DNA of 11,189 nt from JBCCRH01 sp039208045. Its GTDB lineage: Bacteria; Bacteroidota; Bacteroidia; Chitinophagales; Saprospiraceae. Shown in pieces: positions 1 through 6,353 of this stretch (positions are counted from its first letter, which is position 1; each line of letters begins with the position of its first letter). The position numbers and the translations under genes are program-made. Where the stretch lies: NCBI GenBank assembly GCA_039208045.1, contig JBCCRH010000182.1:1-11189 (forward strand), read 5' to 3'. A model generated the notes under the pieces. It saw only the letters and a program-made list of their open reading frames with translations. It made no database searches and was not told the DNA's origin.

Positions 1-84
1 CGAGAAAAAGCCCGCAAGCGATTAGGGAAGTGGTTCAAAACCTATGATGAGGCAGAGCTGCAAGAAGTAGATGAGCAGCTATAA
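1..84 (+). CDS. 3' end of an unidentified gene
   Basis: Frame 1 is open from the window edge to a TAA at 82-84 and encodes 27 residues, lysine/arginine-rich at first (REKARKRLGKWF) and then acidic (EAELQEVDEQL). The charged, helix-prone tail gives no family assignment. It lies 76 nt before the chosen start of the aminopeptidase gene on the same strand, so the two could be co-transcribed. Only the C-terminus is visible, so no function is proposed. Confidence 0.55.
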   Translation, partial: REKARKRLGKWFKTYDEAELQEVDEQL

Positions 85-111
85 AATCGTATAATCTTGT
101 GATAAAGAGCT

Positions 112-152
112 ATTGCGATCCAAGAATTTTACGACATTTGTGCATCGCAAAT
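112..152. repeat. Inverted repeats in the pepP leader
   Basis: TTGCGAT at 113-119 and ATCGCAA at 144-150 are exact reverse complements separated by 24 nt. The right arm also belongs to a smaller near-palindrome, ATTTGTGCATCGCAAAT, at 136-152. Both lie just upstream of the ATG at 161. They could be an operator or a leader stem. No clear promoter pair was found here; TAATCTTG at 92-99 resembles a -7 element but has no TTTG partner at the right distance. Confidence 0.3.
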
Positions 153-160
153 CAACTGTC

Positions 161-1465
161 ATGAGATACGAACCCATAGACCCAGCCTTATTTGCCTTGA
201 ATCGCAAGCGATTTATGCGCAAAATGCTTCCTCACTCCATTGCTATTTTCAACTCCAATGACCTCATGCCTCGCAATGGAGACACTTATTTTCCCTTCCG
301 ACAAAACTCTGATTTGTTCTATTTGAGTGGTTTGGATCAGCCAGAAACCGTGGTCGTTTTATTTCCGGATTGCGTCAAAGAAGGGTTTCAAGAAATTGCA
401 TTTATTAAAGAGTCCAATGCTTATCTGAAGACTTGGGAAGGCGACCGATACTCAAAAGAGCAAGCACAAACCATCTCTGGTATTTCTAAGGTGTATTGGC
501 TAAAAGATATGGACGTTGTGCTCAATGAGCTGATCCTACTAGCCAAACGCATTTACGTAAATACCAATGAAAATGATCGCTTTGATTCGCCGGTAATTTC
601 TCGCGATTTACGGTTTACCAAGCAGTTAATGGATCGGTACCCCGTGCATAAGTACCATCGCTCACAGCCTATATTGAAGAAATTAGCGATGATTAAGTCG
701 CCGCTTGAGCTAGAAGTTTTACAAAAAGCGATCGGAATTACCGCAAAAGCTTTTGATCAAGTGTTGGAAATGGTTCGCCCTGGCGTGGCAGAGTATGAGA
801 TAGAAGCGGAAATTACTGCCACTTTTATTCGGCATCGCGCGAGTGGTCATGCGTATTCGCCCATCGTGGCAAGTGGTGCCAATAATTGCGTACTGCACTA
901 TGTGCAGAATAAAGAGACTTGCCAAGCAGGTGACTTATTGCTGTTAGATTTCGGAGCAGAATATGCCAATTATGCTTCTGATATGAGCCGAACGATACCT
1001 ATTAATGGTCAGTTTACCAAACGGCAGCGGCAAGTGTACGATGCAGTGCTTCGCGTTTTTAAAGCAGCAAAACAACTACTGGTTCCAGGAACTACTATTG
1101 AAGAATACCACAAAGAAGTTGGTAAAATGATGGAAAGCGAGTTAGTAGAACTTAGCCTGCTTGATCGTACAACTATCAAAAATCAAGATCCCAACTACCC
1201 CGCCTACAAGAAGTACTTCATGCATGGCACCTCTCACCACCTCGGCTTAGATGTACATGATCTGGCTAACCGCTATGACCCCATTCTAGCAGGGATGGTG
1301 TTTACTTGCGAGCCAGGAATTTATATTCCAGAAGAGCGAATTGGAATCCGCATCGAGAATGATATCCTGGTTACAGATGATGGAGCTGTTGATTTAATGG
1401 AACAAATCCCAATTGAAGCAGAAGAAATTGAAAGCGTGATGCAGGCTAGCCTGAAGCCAGCCTAA
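161..1465 (+). CDS. pepP: Xaa-Pro aminopeptidase (aminopeptidase P, M24B family)
   Basis: Predicted cytoplasmic dinuclear metal peptidase that removes an N-terminal residue preceding proline. The 434-residue protein has an aminopeptidase-P N-terminal domain (about 5-135, including the FPFRQNSDLFYLSGL stretch) and a pita-bread catalytic domain (about 175-420). The five metal ligands of the family are visible: D263 in LLLLDFG, D274 in SDMSRT, H359 in HGTSHHLGLDVHD, E384 in CEPGIYI and E399 in RIEND. H355 and H366 match further active-site histidines of E. coli PepP. No signal peptide is seen. The frame is open back to a TTG at 113, but ATG at 161 gives MRYEPIDPALF, the usual N-terminus of Bacteroidota homologues, so I chose it. 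The gene converges on atpC, and its stop codon abuts the terminator hairpin. Full length, no sign of damage. Confidence 0.93.
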   Translation: MRYEPIDPALFALNRKRFMRKMLPHSIAIFNSNDLMPRNGDTYFPFRQNSDLFYLSGLDQPETVVVLFPDCVKEGFQEIAFIKESNAYLKTWEGDRYSKEQAQTISGISKVYWLKDMDVVLNELILLAKRIYVNTNENDRFDSPVISRDLRFTKQLMDRYPVHKYHRSQPILKKLAMIKSPLELEVLQKAIGITAKAFDQVLEMVRPGVAEYEIEAEITATFIRHRASGHAYSPIVASGANNCVLHYVQNKETCQAGDLLLLDFGAEYANYASDMSRTIPINGQFTKRQRQVYDAVLRVFKAAKQLLVPGTTIEEYHKEVGKMMESELVELSLLDRTTIKNQDPNYPAYKKYFMHGTSHHLGLDVHDLANRYDPILAGMVFTCEPGIYIPEERIGIRIENDILVTDDGAVDLMEQIPIEAEEIESVMQASLKPA

Positions 1466-1504
1466 AAAAGTAAGAGCTGCCAGCCTTCGGCTGACAGCTC
1501 TTAC
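1464..1504 (-). terminator. Intrinsic terminator of atpDC (convergent with pepP)
   Basis: GTAAGAGCTG (1470-1479) pairs with CAGCTCTTAC (1495-1504). After one C/A mismatch (1480/1494), CAGCC (1481-1485) pairs with GGCTG (1489-1493), leaving a TTC loop. On the minus strand the stem is followed directly by six T residues (complement of A1464-A1469), the classic form for transcripts leaving atpC. On the plus strand no T-run follows, so pepP would get at most a hairpin-only stop. The T-run is the complement of bases in and next to the pepP stop codon. Confidence 0.8.
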
Positions 1505-1551
1505 AGAATAGTCCTATTAAGAAAGATGACTTTCTTTAGTAGAAGTGCAAT

Positions 1552-1854
1552 TTAGCGAATCCCCTGCACAAGCAAAGAGACCTCATTATTTAGCACTTCA
1601 ATAAAGCCACCTCCTATTTTGAAGGTAATAGTACGGCCCGATTCTGTTCCTTTCTCAATAGAGCCACTTTCTTCATTGAAGAAGCTGTACTCGCCACCAG
1701 CCGTTACAATAAATATCTCACCTGCTTCCAAAGAAGAAACGATAGGTGCGTGATTTTTCAAAACCTGAAATTGCCCATTGGTACCTGGCACTTTTACAGA
1801 AGTGATGTCTCCTTTGAACACATTTTTATCAGGCGTAAGAACCGTAATATGCAT
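1552..1854 (-). CDS. atpC: F1Fo ATP synthase epsilon subunit, short form
   Basis: The epsilon subunit sits on the central stalk and couples rotation to the F1 head. The 100-residue protein opens with MHITVLTPDKNVFKGDITSV and carries the family core VPGTNGQFQVLKNHAPIVSSL (about 23-43), followed by IFIVTAGG and IGGGFIEVLNNEVSLLV near the end. This is essentially only the N-terminal beta-sandwich. The C-terminal helical hairpin, which in 130-140 residue homologues can inhibit ATP hydrolysis, is missing. Short epsilon subunits are common in Bacteroidota, so this is probably natural. The ending GFIEVLNNEVSLLVQ is the normal last strand, with no frameshift visible. It lies 27 nt after atpD on the same strand and surely belongs to its operon. 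Confidence 0.92.
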   Translation of the reverse strand: MHITVLTPDKNVFKGDITSVKVPGTNGQFQVLKNHAPIVSSLEAGEIFIVTAGGEYSFFNEESGSIEKGTESGRTITFKIGGGFIEVLNNEVSLLVQGIR

Positions 1855-1881
1855 AATAAAAGATTATTCGGTCACTAAATC

Positions 1882-3399
1882 TTATTCTTCAACTTCAGCC
1901 AACATCTTCTTACCAGCTTCAATCGCATCATCAATCGTACCTTTCAAGTTGAAAGCTGCTTCTGGATACTCATCTACTTCCCCATCCATGATCATGTTGA
2001 AACCACGGATCGTCTCATCAATAGAAACTAGTACACCGGGAATACCAGTGAACTGCTCTGCAACATGGAATGGCTGAGATAGGAAACGCTGAACGCGACG
2101 TGCACGCTTCACCACCAGTTTATCCTCTTCAGATAATTCTTCCATACCCAAGATGGCGATAATGTCCTGAAGTTCTTTGTAGCGCTGCAAGATATTGATC
2201 ACACGCTGCGCGGTATCGTAGTGCTCATCGCCGATAATCTGTGGATCCAAAATACGAGAAGTAGAATCCAATGGATCAATTGCTGGATAGATACCCTGAG
2301 CAGCTAGTTTACGACTCAGTACCGTTGTAGCATCCAAGTGCGCAAAAGTAGTGGCAGGAGCTGGATCCGTCAAGTCATCCGCAGGAACATAAACGGCCTG
2401 TACGGAAGTAATAGAACCACGCTTCGTCGAAGTAATACGCTCTTGCATCAAGCCCATCTCCGTTGCTAGGGTAGGCTGGTAACCTACTGCTGAAGGCATA
2501 CGACCAAGCAATGCCGATACCTCAGAACCCGCTTGTGTAAACCGGAAGATATTATCGATAAAGAATAGAATATCACGGCCACCTGTTGGATCATCCAAAT
2601 CACCATCGCGGTAGTATTCTGCAATAGTCAACCCAGAAAGTGCTACACGTGCTCTCGCTCCAGGAGGCTCATTCATCTGACCAAATACCAAGGTCGCTTT
2701 AGAAGTTTTTAGCGCTTCGTGGTCAACTTTTGCCAAATCCCATCCGCCTTCTTCCATAGAGTGTAAGAACGCTTCACCGTAGTTGATTACATCCGCTTCC
2801 AAGAATTCACGAAGCAAGTCATTTCCTTCACGAGTACGCTCACCCACACCAGCAAATACAGAAATACCCTCGTATGCTTTCGCAATATTATTTACCAATT
2901 CCTGAATCAATACGGTTTTACCTACACCGGCACCACCAAAAAGACCAATTTTACCACCTTTCATGTATGGCTCGATCAAATCAATCACCTTAATACCGGT
3001 AAAAAGTACCTCCTTTTCCGTAGAAAGGTCTTCGTAAGTAGGAGGACGACGGTGAATAGGGTAAGCATTGTCTCCTTTCTCCACAGGACCGATACCATCG
3101 ATTGCTTCACCTACTACATTGAACAAGCGGCCTTTAATTACCTCACCAATAGGCATTGCGATTGCCTTACCAGTATCGGTAACTTTAGTTCCACGAGTTA
3201 AACCATCGGTAGCATCCATCGCAATAGCGCGGACACTATCCTCACCAAGATGTTGTTGTACTTCCAGTACTAAGGATTCACCATTAGGGCGGGTAATTTC
3301 TAGGGCGTTGTAGATCTCTGGTAGCTTAGCGTCTTCGCCGGAAAAGCTAACGTCGACGACAGGACCAATGATCTGCTTTATCTGACCGATATTTGCCAT
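1882..3399 (-). CDS. atpD: F1Fo ATP synthase beta subunit
   Basis: Catalytic subunit of the membrane ATP synthase, acting in the cytoplasmic F1 head. The 505-residue protein shows the N-terminal barrel (1-80, GQIKQIIGPVVDVSF), the P-loop GGAGVGKT (155-162), the catalytic glutamate in GERTREG (E187), the Walker B strand ILFFIDNIFRF with D282, ALSGLTIAEYYRD (253-265), the adenine-pocket region near Y337 in VQAVYVPADD, and the C-terminal MEELSEED stretch (419-426), an E-for-D variant of the DELSEED loop. The ATG at 3397-3399 gives the expected MANIGQIKQI start. atpD and atpC stand apart from the other ATP synthase genes, an arrangement known in Bacteroidota; upstream is a divergent glycosyltransferase. 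A good promoter candidate lies about 50 nt upstream. Confidence 0.98.
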   Translation of the reverse strand: MANIGQIKQIIGPVVDVSFSGEDAKLPEIYNALEITRPNGESLVLEVQQHLGEDSVRAIAMDATDGLTRGTKVTDTGKAIAMPIGEVIKGRLFNVVGEAIDGIGPVEKGDNAYPIHRRPPTYEDLSTEKEVLFTGIKVIDLIEPYMKGGKIGLFGGAGVGKTVLIQELVNNIAKAYEGISVFAGVGERTREGNDLLREFLEADVINYGEAFLHSMEEGGWDLAKVDHEALKTSKATLVFGQMNEPPGARARVALSGLTIAEYYRDGDLDDPTGGRDILFFIDNIFRFTQAGSEVSALLGRMPSAVGYQPTLATEMGLMQERITSTKRGSITSVQAVYVPADDLTDPAPATTFAHLDATTVLSRKLAAQGIYPAIDPLDSTSRILDPQIIGDEHYDTAQRVINILQRYKELQDIIAILGMEELSEEDKLVVKRARRVQRFLSQPFHVAEQFTGIPGVLVSIDETIRGFNMIMDGEVDEYPEAAFNLKGTIDDAIEAGKKMLAEVEE

Positions 3400-3447
3400 A
3401 ATCGAAAGCGTATTTGAATGATCTATAAAAGGTTCTTTTTAACGGTG

Positions 3448-3477
3448 CAAAGATAGCCTTTTGCCATGATTATCAAA
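3448..3477 (-). promoter_or_regulatory. Bacteroidota-type promoter for atpDC
   Basis: Read on the minus strand, TTTG (3477-3474) is followed after 18 nt by TATCTTTG (3455-3448). This matches the Bacteroidota primary-sigma consensus (TTTG at -33, TAnnTTTG at -7) at all fixed positions with near-standard spacing. Transcription would start near 3442, giving a leader of about 40 nt before the atpD ATG. The start position is inferred. Confidence 0.7.
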
Positions 3478-3515
3478 AGAATTATACAAATTATGGCATT
3501 GATTATCAGGCAAAA
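3459..3515. repeat. Long imperfect dyad with two TGATTATCA copies
   Basis: TTTTGCC at 3459-3465 and GGCAAAA at 3509-3515 are exact reverse complements. Just inside each arm sits TGATTATCA (3467-3475 and 3500-3508), itself a palindrome around its central T. The copies start 33 nt apart, close to three helical turns. The first overlaps the -33 element of the atpDC promoter, and the dyad as a whole covers the upstream half of that promoter. It could be an operator for a dimeric regulator acting on atpDC, on the divergent glycosyltransferase gene, or on both. Confidence 0.5.
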
Positions 3516-3660
3516 AAGACGAAATAGCTGATGACTGGAGTAGCCAAGGAAATACGTGTCGAGGGGCTTATGAAAATTAAATTGGCAGCTAGTGAGTATG
3601 CTAAAATGTTATTTGGCAAGTATCCATTTTAGCCGCTTTTTGCCCCGCCTTGGTTCGTAT

Positions 3661-3691
3661 TTTGTGGCCTGCATAAACTCTATTAGTTTTA
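3661..3691 (+). promoter_or_regulatory. Candidate promoter for the glycosyltransferase gene
   Basis: TTTG at 3661-3664 is followed after exactly 19 nt by TAGTTTTA at 3684-3691, which matches TAnnTTTG except for the last base. The start point would be only about 15 nt before the ATG at 3711. The rest of the 311-nt divergent region (3516-3660) shows no other gene or clear site, only a 20-codon frame that I do not accept. Confidence 0.4.
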
Positions 3692-3710
3692 TGACAAATT
3701 TCTGAATTTC

Positions 3711-4724
3711 ATGCCTATGGCAATGCCTTTGGTTAGTATTCTTATGCCCGTTTTTAATGCTGCACCCTACTTGGAGGAGTGCCTACAATCTATTCAAGCA
3801 CAGACTTTTGTCAATTGGGAGTTACTTGCAGTAGATGATGGCTCTACCGACCAGAGCTGGTCTATTTTGGCAAAAGCAGCAGCGAAGGATCACCGCATCC
3901 GCTGTTTTGCTAATGGGAAACAGGGGATCATTGCTGCATTGCGTAAAGCCTATACAGAGAGCAAGGGGCAGCAGATCACGCGCATGGATGCGGATGATCG
4001 GATGGCCCCTCAGAAGTTGGAGCGAATGACTCAATTACTGGAGCAAAGTGCAGTAGATACAGTCGTCACAGGAATGGTGGAGTACTTCGCAGAAGGTACC
4101 TTAGGAGCGGGCTATCGGCGCTATGCCAAGTGGCTGAACGAGCTGGGGCGTGCGGGGAATTCCTTTCGGGAAATTTATAAAGAATGCGTTATTCCATCTC
4201 CTTGTTGGCTAGTAGCGCGCACTACCTTAGAGAGGTGTGGGGCCTTTCGGCCAAATGTTTATCCGGAAGACTACGACTTATGCTTTCGCTTCTATGCAAA
4301 TGGGTTGAAGCACAGAATGGTGCCAGAAGTGCTGCATTTTTGGCGGGATCATGGTAGTCGTGCTTCGCGCAATGACCCCAATTATGCAGATACGAGTTTC
4401 ATCGATTTGAAAGTGCCTTGGTTTTTAAAGCTAGATTATGGGGCTAGTCGACCGCTCGTGCTCTGGGGCGCAGGTAAGAAGGGAAAGCGCATTGCGCAGC
4501 TATTGCTGAAGGCAGCGATTCCTTTTCGCTGGGTTTGTAATACGGAGCGGCGCTGGGGTACTGAAGTGTATGGGATGCCATTGGAGTCAACAGTGATAGT
4601 AGAAGAACTTGCACAACCGAAAGTGATTATTGCTGTTGCAAAACCAGAGGAGCAAGCGGTGATTTCAAAGCAGCTGGCTGCTGTGGAGTTAAGCCTGGGG
4701 AAAGATTTTTATTTTTTTTGCTAA
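3711..4724 (+). CDS. Family 2 glycosyltransferase with C-terminal Rossmann-like domain
   Basis: Probably transfers a sugar from a nucleotide donor to a surface glycan or other acceptor; substrate unknown. Residues 7-230 form a GT-A fold: VSILMPVFNAAPYLEECL (8-25), VDDGSTD (41-47), the metal-binding DADD (93-96) after KGQQITRM, and the PEDYDL motif (185-190) that normally supplies the acceptor-side acid. No membrane segment is seen. Residues about 248-337 form a second domain, PLVLWGAGKKGKRIAQLLLK then PKVIIAVAKPEE, whose glycine-rich turn (253-257) after a hydrophobic strand suggests a Rossmann-like nucleotide- or substrate-binding module. ATG codons at 3711, 3717 and 3723 are all possible starts; I used the first. 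The last residues (YFFC) are encoded within a repeat element shared with another intergenic region. The gene stands alone, not in a visible polysaccharide cluster. Confidence 0.85.
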   Translation: MPMAMPLVSILMPVFNAAPYLEECLQSIQAQTFVNWELLAVDDGSTDQSWSILAKAAAKDHRIRCFANGKQGIIAALRKAYTESKGQQITRMDADDRMAPQKLERMTQLLEQSAVDTVVTGMVEYFAEGTLGAGYRRYAKWLNELGRAGNSFREIYKECVIPSPCWLVARTTLERCGAFRPNVYPEDYDLCFRFYANGLKHRMVPEVLHFWRDHGSRASRNDPNYADTSFIDLKVPWFLKLDYGASRPLVLWGAGKKGKRIAQLLLKAAIPFRWVCNTERRWGTEVYGMPLESTVIVEELAQPKVIIAVAKPEEQAVISKQLAAVELSLGKDFYFFC

Positions 4725-4753
4725 AAAGTTGTGGAATTTCCACATTTCTGCGT
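4709..4753 (+). repeat. Composite repeat, copy 1 (upstream of the DUF5691 operon)
   Basis: Three blocks occur in order: TTATTTTTTTTG (4709-4720), TTGTGGAATTT (4729-4739) and TTTCTGCGT (4745-4753). The same three blocks recur at 10733-10776 with spacers of 7 instead of 8 nt and 5 instead of 5 nt. Block 1 overlaps the end and nearly reaches the stop codon of the glycosyltransferase gene. In this copy the middle is also a perfect odd palindrome, TGTGGAATTTCCACA (4730-4744). TTTG at 4717-4720 followed 20 nt later by CACATTTC gives a loose promoter-like pair. Confidence 0.55.
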
Positions 4754-4761
4754 CTTATCTT

Positions 4762-4820
4762 ACGCTAGACCTTGGAGGTTGACAAGTAATTGCCTGAAAA
4801 AACCTCCAAGGTCTAAGCGT
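4762..4820. repeat. 15-bp perfect palindromic element between the glycosyltransferase gene and the DUF5691 operon
   Basis: TAGACCTTGGAGGTT (4766-4780) and AACCTCCAAGGTCTA (4801-4815) are exact reverse complements around a 20-nt spacer. ACGC (4762-4765) and GCGT (4817-4820) extend the stem past one bulged A. No T-run follows on either strand, so a standard intrinsic terminator is unlikely. It looks more like a dispersed palindromic repeat or a leader stem of the downstream operon, whose ATG lies 18 nt further on. Confidence 0.6.
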
Positions 4821-4838
4821 TATAATTAGGCGTTTTCT

Positions 4839-6353
4839 ATGATCTGGCAACAATTGATTCGTATTGCTTTTTTGGGCACCGATCGCAGCGCGATCGGCAA
4901 CGACATCTATCAAGCGATGAAAGCTCACCACTTAGCTACCGATCAGCAAGCCGAAGAAGCGCTGCTCGAAAGCCTAGCCTACTTTGGGCAACGACAAAAG
5001 CTTGGCCGCCTAATCCAGCCATTCGAGGGAGAACTTCATACTGCACCTACCGAGCAACTTCCCACCGCCAGTTCCGCTTCTGCTAAACACCTCCACTTTA
5101 TCCTTAATGGAGATTACCAAGCGGCGCTAGAAGAATTCCTACACTATTTAGCGAAAGCTAAAAAGGAGCTCCCCCCCGAGGCTTTACCCCCACTATTGGC
5201 GAAAGCCCAAAAAAACAAGCGGCTATGGCAGCAGCTCAAGCCTATACTAGGCGCCAGGGCAAAATGGCTGATACATCAGCATCCCGAATGGTGCACACTA
5301 ATGCCCGAACCAACAGTAGCTACTTGGGAAGAAGGCGATCGAGCAAGTCGAAGTGCCGTTATGAGCGCATGGCTGCAGGATCAGCCTGAGCAAGCACTAC
5401 AGCAATTGCAAGAAAGCTGGCCCACCGAAACGGCAGCGGATAAGAAGGTATTTTTAGAACTGATGGGGCAGCATCTACATCCAGCTTTCCAAGCCTTTTT
5501 AGAAAAAACAAAACGGGATAAGCACAAAGACGCCCGAAAGCTAGCCCTAGAATTATTGGCCCAGCTACCAAACGGGCTTTTCCAATCAGAGGTGCAGCAA
5601 CTAGGTAAAAAACTATTTCGGCTAGACCGAAGAAAACTGACCTTAGTGCTGACGGCAGCTGATCTTGATGCCTTGGAAGAAATAAGGCTAGAGAAGCCCA
5701 GGAAAGCCTCAGCATACCAACAAGAACTAGGACTTGCAGAACAGCTGCTTTCTATAATAGAGCCAACTTTCTGGGAGCAAGAATGGAAGGTTTCTGCTAC
5801 TGCCATCCTCGAACTTTTTGCGGAAGCAAGTGCAGGAAACCGATGGTTGGAAGCACTAACCAAAGCGAGTTTGCTCCACCAGAATAAACCATGGGCAGAG
5901 GCCATCGTCCAGTATTGGCTACAGAAAGGACTGGATACCCATTGGCGAACGCCTAATGGCAAAAAATTGCTGCAGCTATTGTCGAATGCCTCTTTTAATA
6001 CGATCACGATTCGATTTCTGAAGAACCACTTCTACGCTTTAGAAGAAGAGCATATGGTAACCCATCTACTCTGCATGGGCGCGCACCGATGGGACGATAA
6101 GTTAACTGTACTAATCGTGCGCAATATGCAGAATCGACTATCGGGCTCTAATGCCTTTTTTGTAGATGCCGCTATACACTTTTTTAAAATTCTAAAAGTA
6201 GCCGCCTATCACTGCAATCCCAACTTGCTGGATACCCTTAAAGCAGGCTGGTACTTCAAGTCACATCGGTGGTCGCGCTGGGAAAAAGAGGTGGAAAACT
6301 TTCTCCGTATATTGATGTTCCGAAAAGAAATGCTAAAAGCACTAAAATCATGA
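4839..6353 (+). CDS. DUF5691 family helical-repeat protein
   Basis: The 504-residue protein fits the DUF5691 family. It starts MIWQQLIRIAFLGTDRSAI, where the family has an LLGTDR-like signature (here residues 11-16). It continues with helices rich in Ala, Leu and Gln, and residues about 165-247 show a HEAT-like pattern (RSAVMSAWLQDQPEQALQQL, then FLELMG, LEKTKRDKHKDARKLALELLAQLP). No catalytic motif, signal peptide or membrane segment is visible, so a scaffold or adaptor role is inferred. It is the first gene of a three-gene operon: its TGA (6351-6353) overlaps the ATG of the AAA+ gene as ATGA. In related genomes this family is commonly encoded beside a SWIM zinc-finger protein; none is here. 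No close Shine-Dalgarno sequence precedes it, as usual for the phylum. Molecular function unknown. Confidence 0.8.
   Translation: MIWQQLIRIAFLGTDRSAIGNDIYQAMKAHHLATDQQAEEALLESLAYFGQRQKLGRLIQPFEGELHTAPTEQLPTASSASAKHLHFILNGDYQAALEEFLHYLAKAKKELPPEALPPLLAKAQKNKRLWQQLKPILGARAKWLIHQHPEWCTLMPEPTVATWEEGDRASRSAVMSAWLQDQPEQALQQLQESWPTETAADKKVFLELMGQHLHPAFQAFLEKTKRDKHKDARKLALELLAQLPNGLFQSEVQQLGKKLFRLDRRKLTLVLTAADLDALEEIRLEKPRKASAYQQELGLAEQLLSIIEPTFWEQEWKVSATAILELFAEASAGNRWLEALTKASLLHQNKPWAEAIVQYWLQKGLDTHWRTPNGKKLLQLLSNASFNTITIRFLKNHFYALEEEHMVTHLLCMGAHRWDDKLTVLIVRNMQNRLSGSNAFFVDAAIHFFKILKVAAYHCNPNLLDTLKAGWYFKSHRWSRWEKEVENFLRILMFRKEMLKALKS

Noticed and set aside
113..160. TTG start extending the aminopeptidase by 16 residues
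   Set aside because: The extra residues do not resemble the family N-terminus, while ATG at 161 gives the conserved MRYEPI start; the extension also covers the leader inverted repeat.
1519..1536. Small hairpin AAGAAAG / CTTTCTT between pepP and atpC
   Set aside because: Only 7 bp, AT-rich and with no T-run; the neighbouring stem at 1470-1504 explains termination better.
3570..3632. 20-codon plus-strand frame in the atpD-glycosyltransferase spacer
   Set aside because: Too short, no promoter or conserved feature supports it, and frames of this length are expected by chance in AT-rich spacers.
5381..6007. Long minus-strand frames opposite the DUF5691 gene (also 5359-5715)
   Set aside because: Serine/cysteine-rich translations typical of antisense reading of a Gln/Ala/Leu-rich coding strand; the plus-strand gene is well supported.
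6269..6349. GTG start extending the AAA+ protein by 27 residues
   Set aside because: It lies within the DUF5691 gene in another frame, and the ATG at 6350 forms an ATGA overlap like the next junction.
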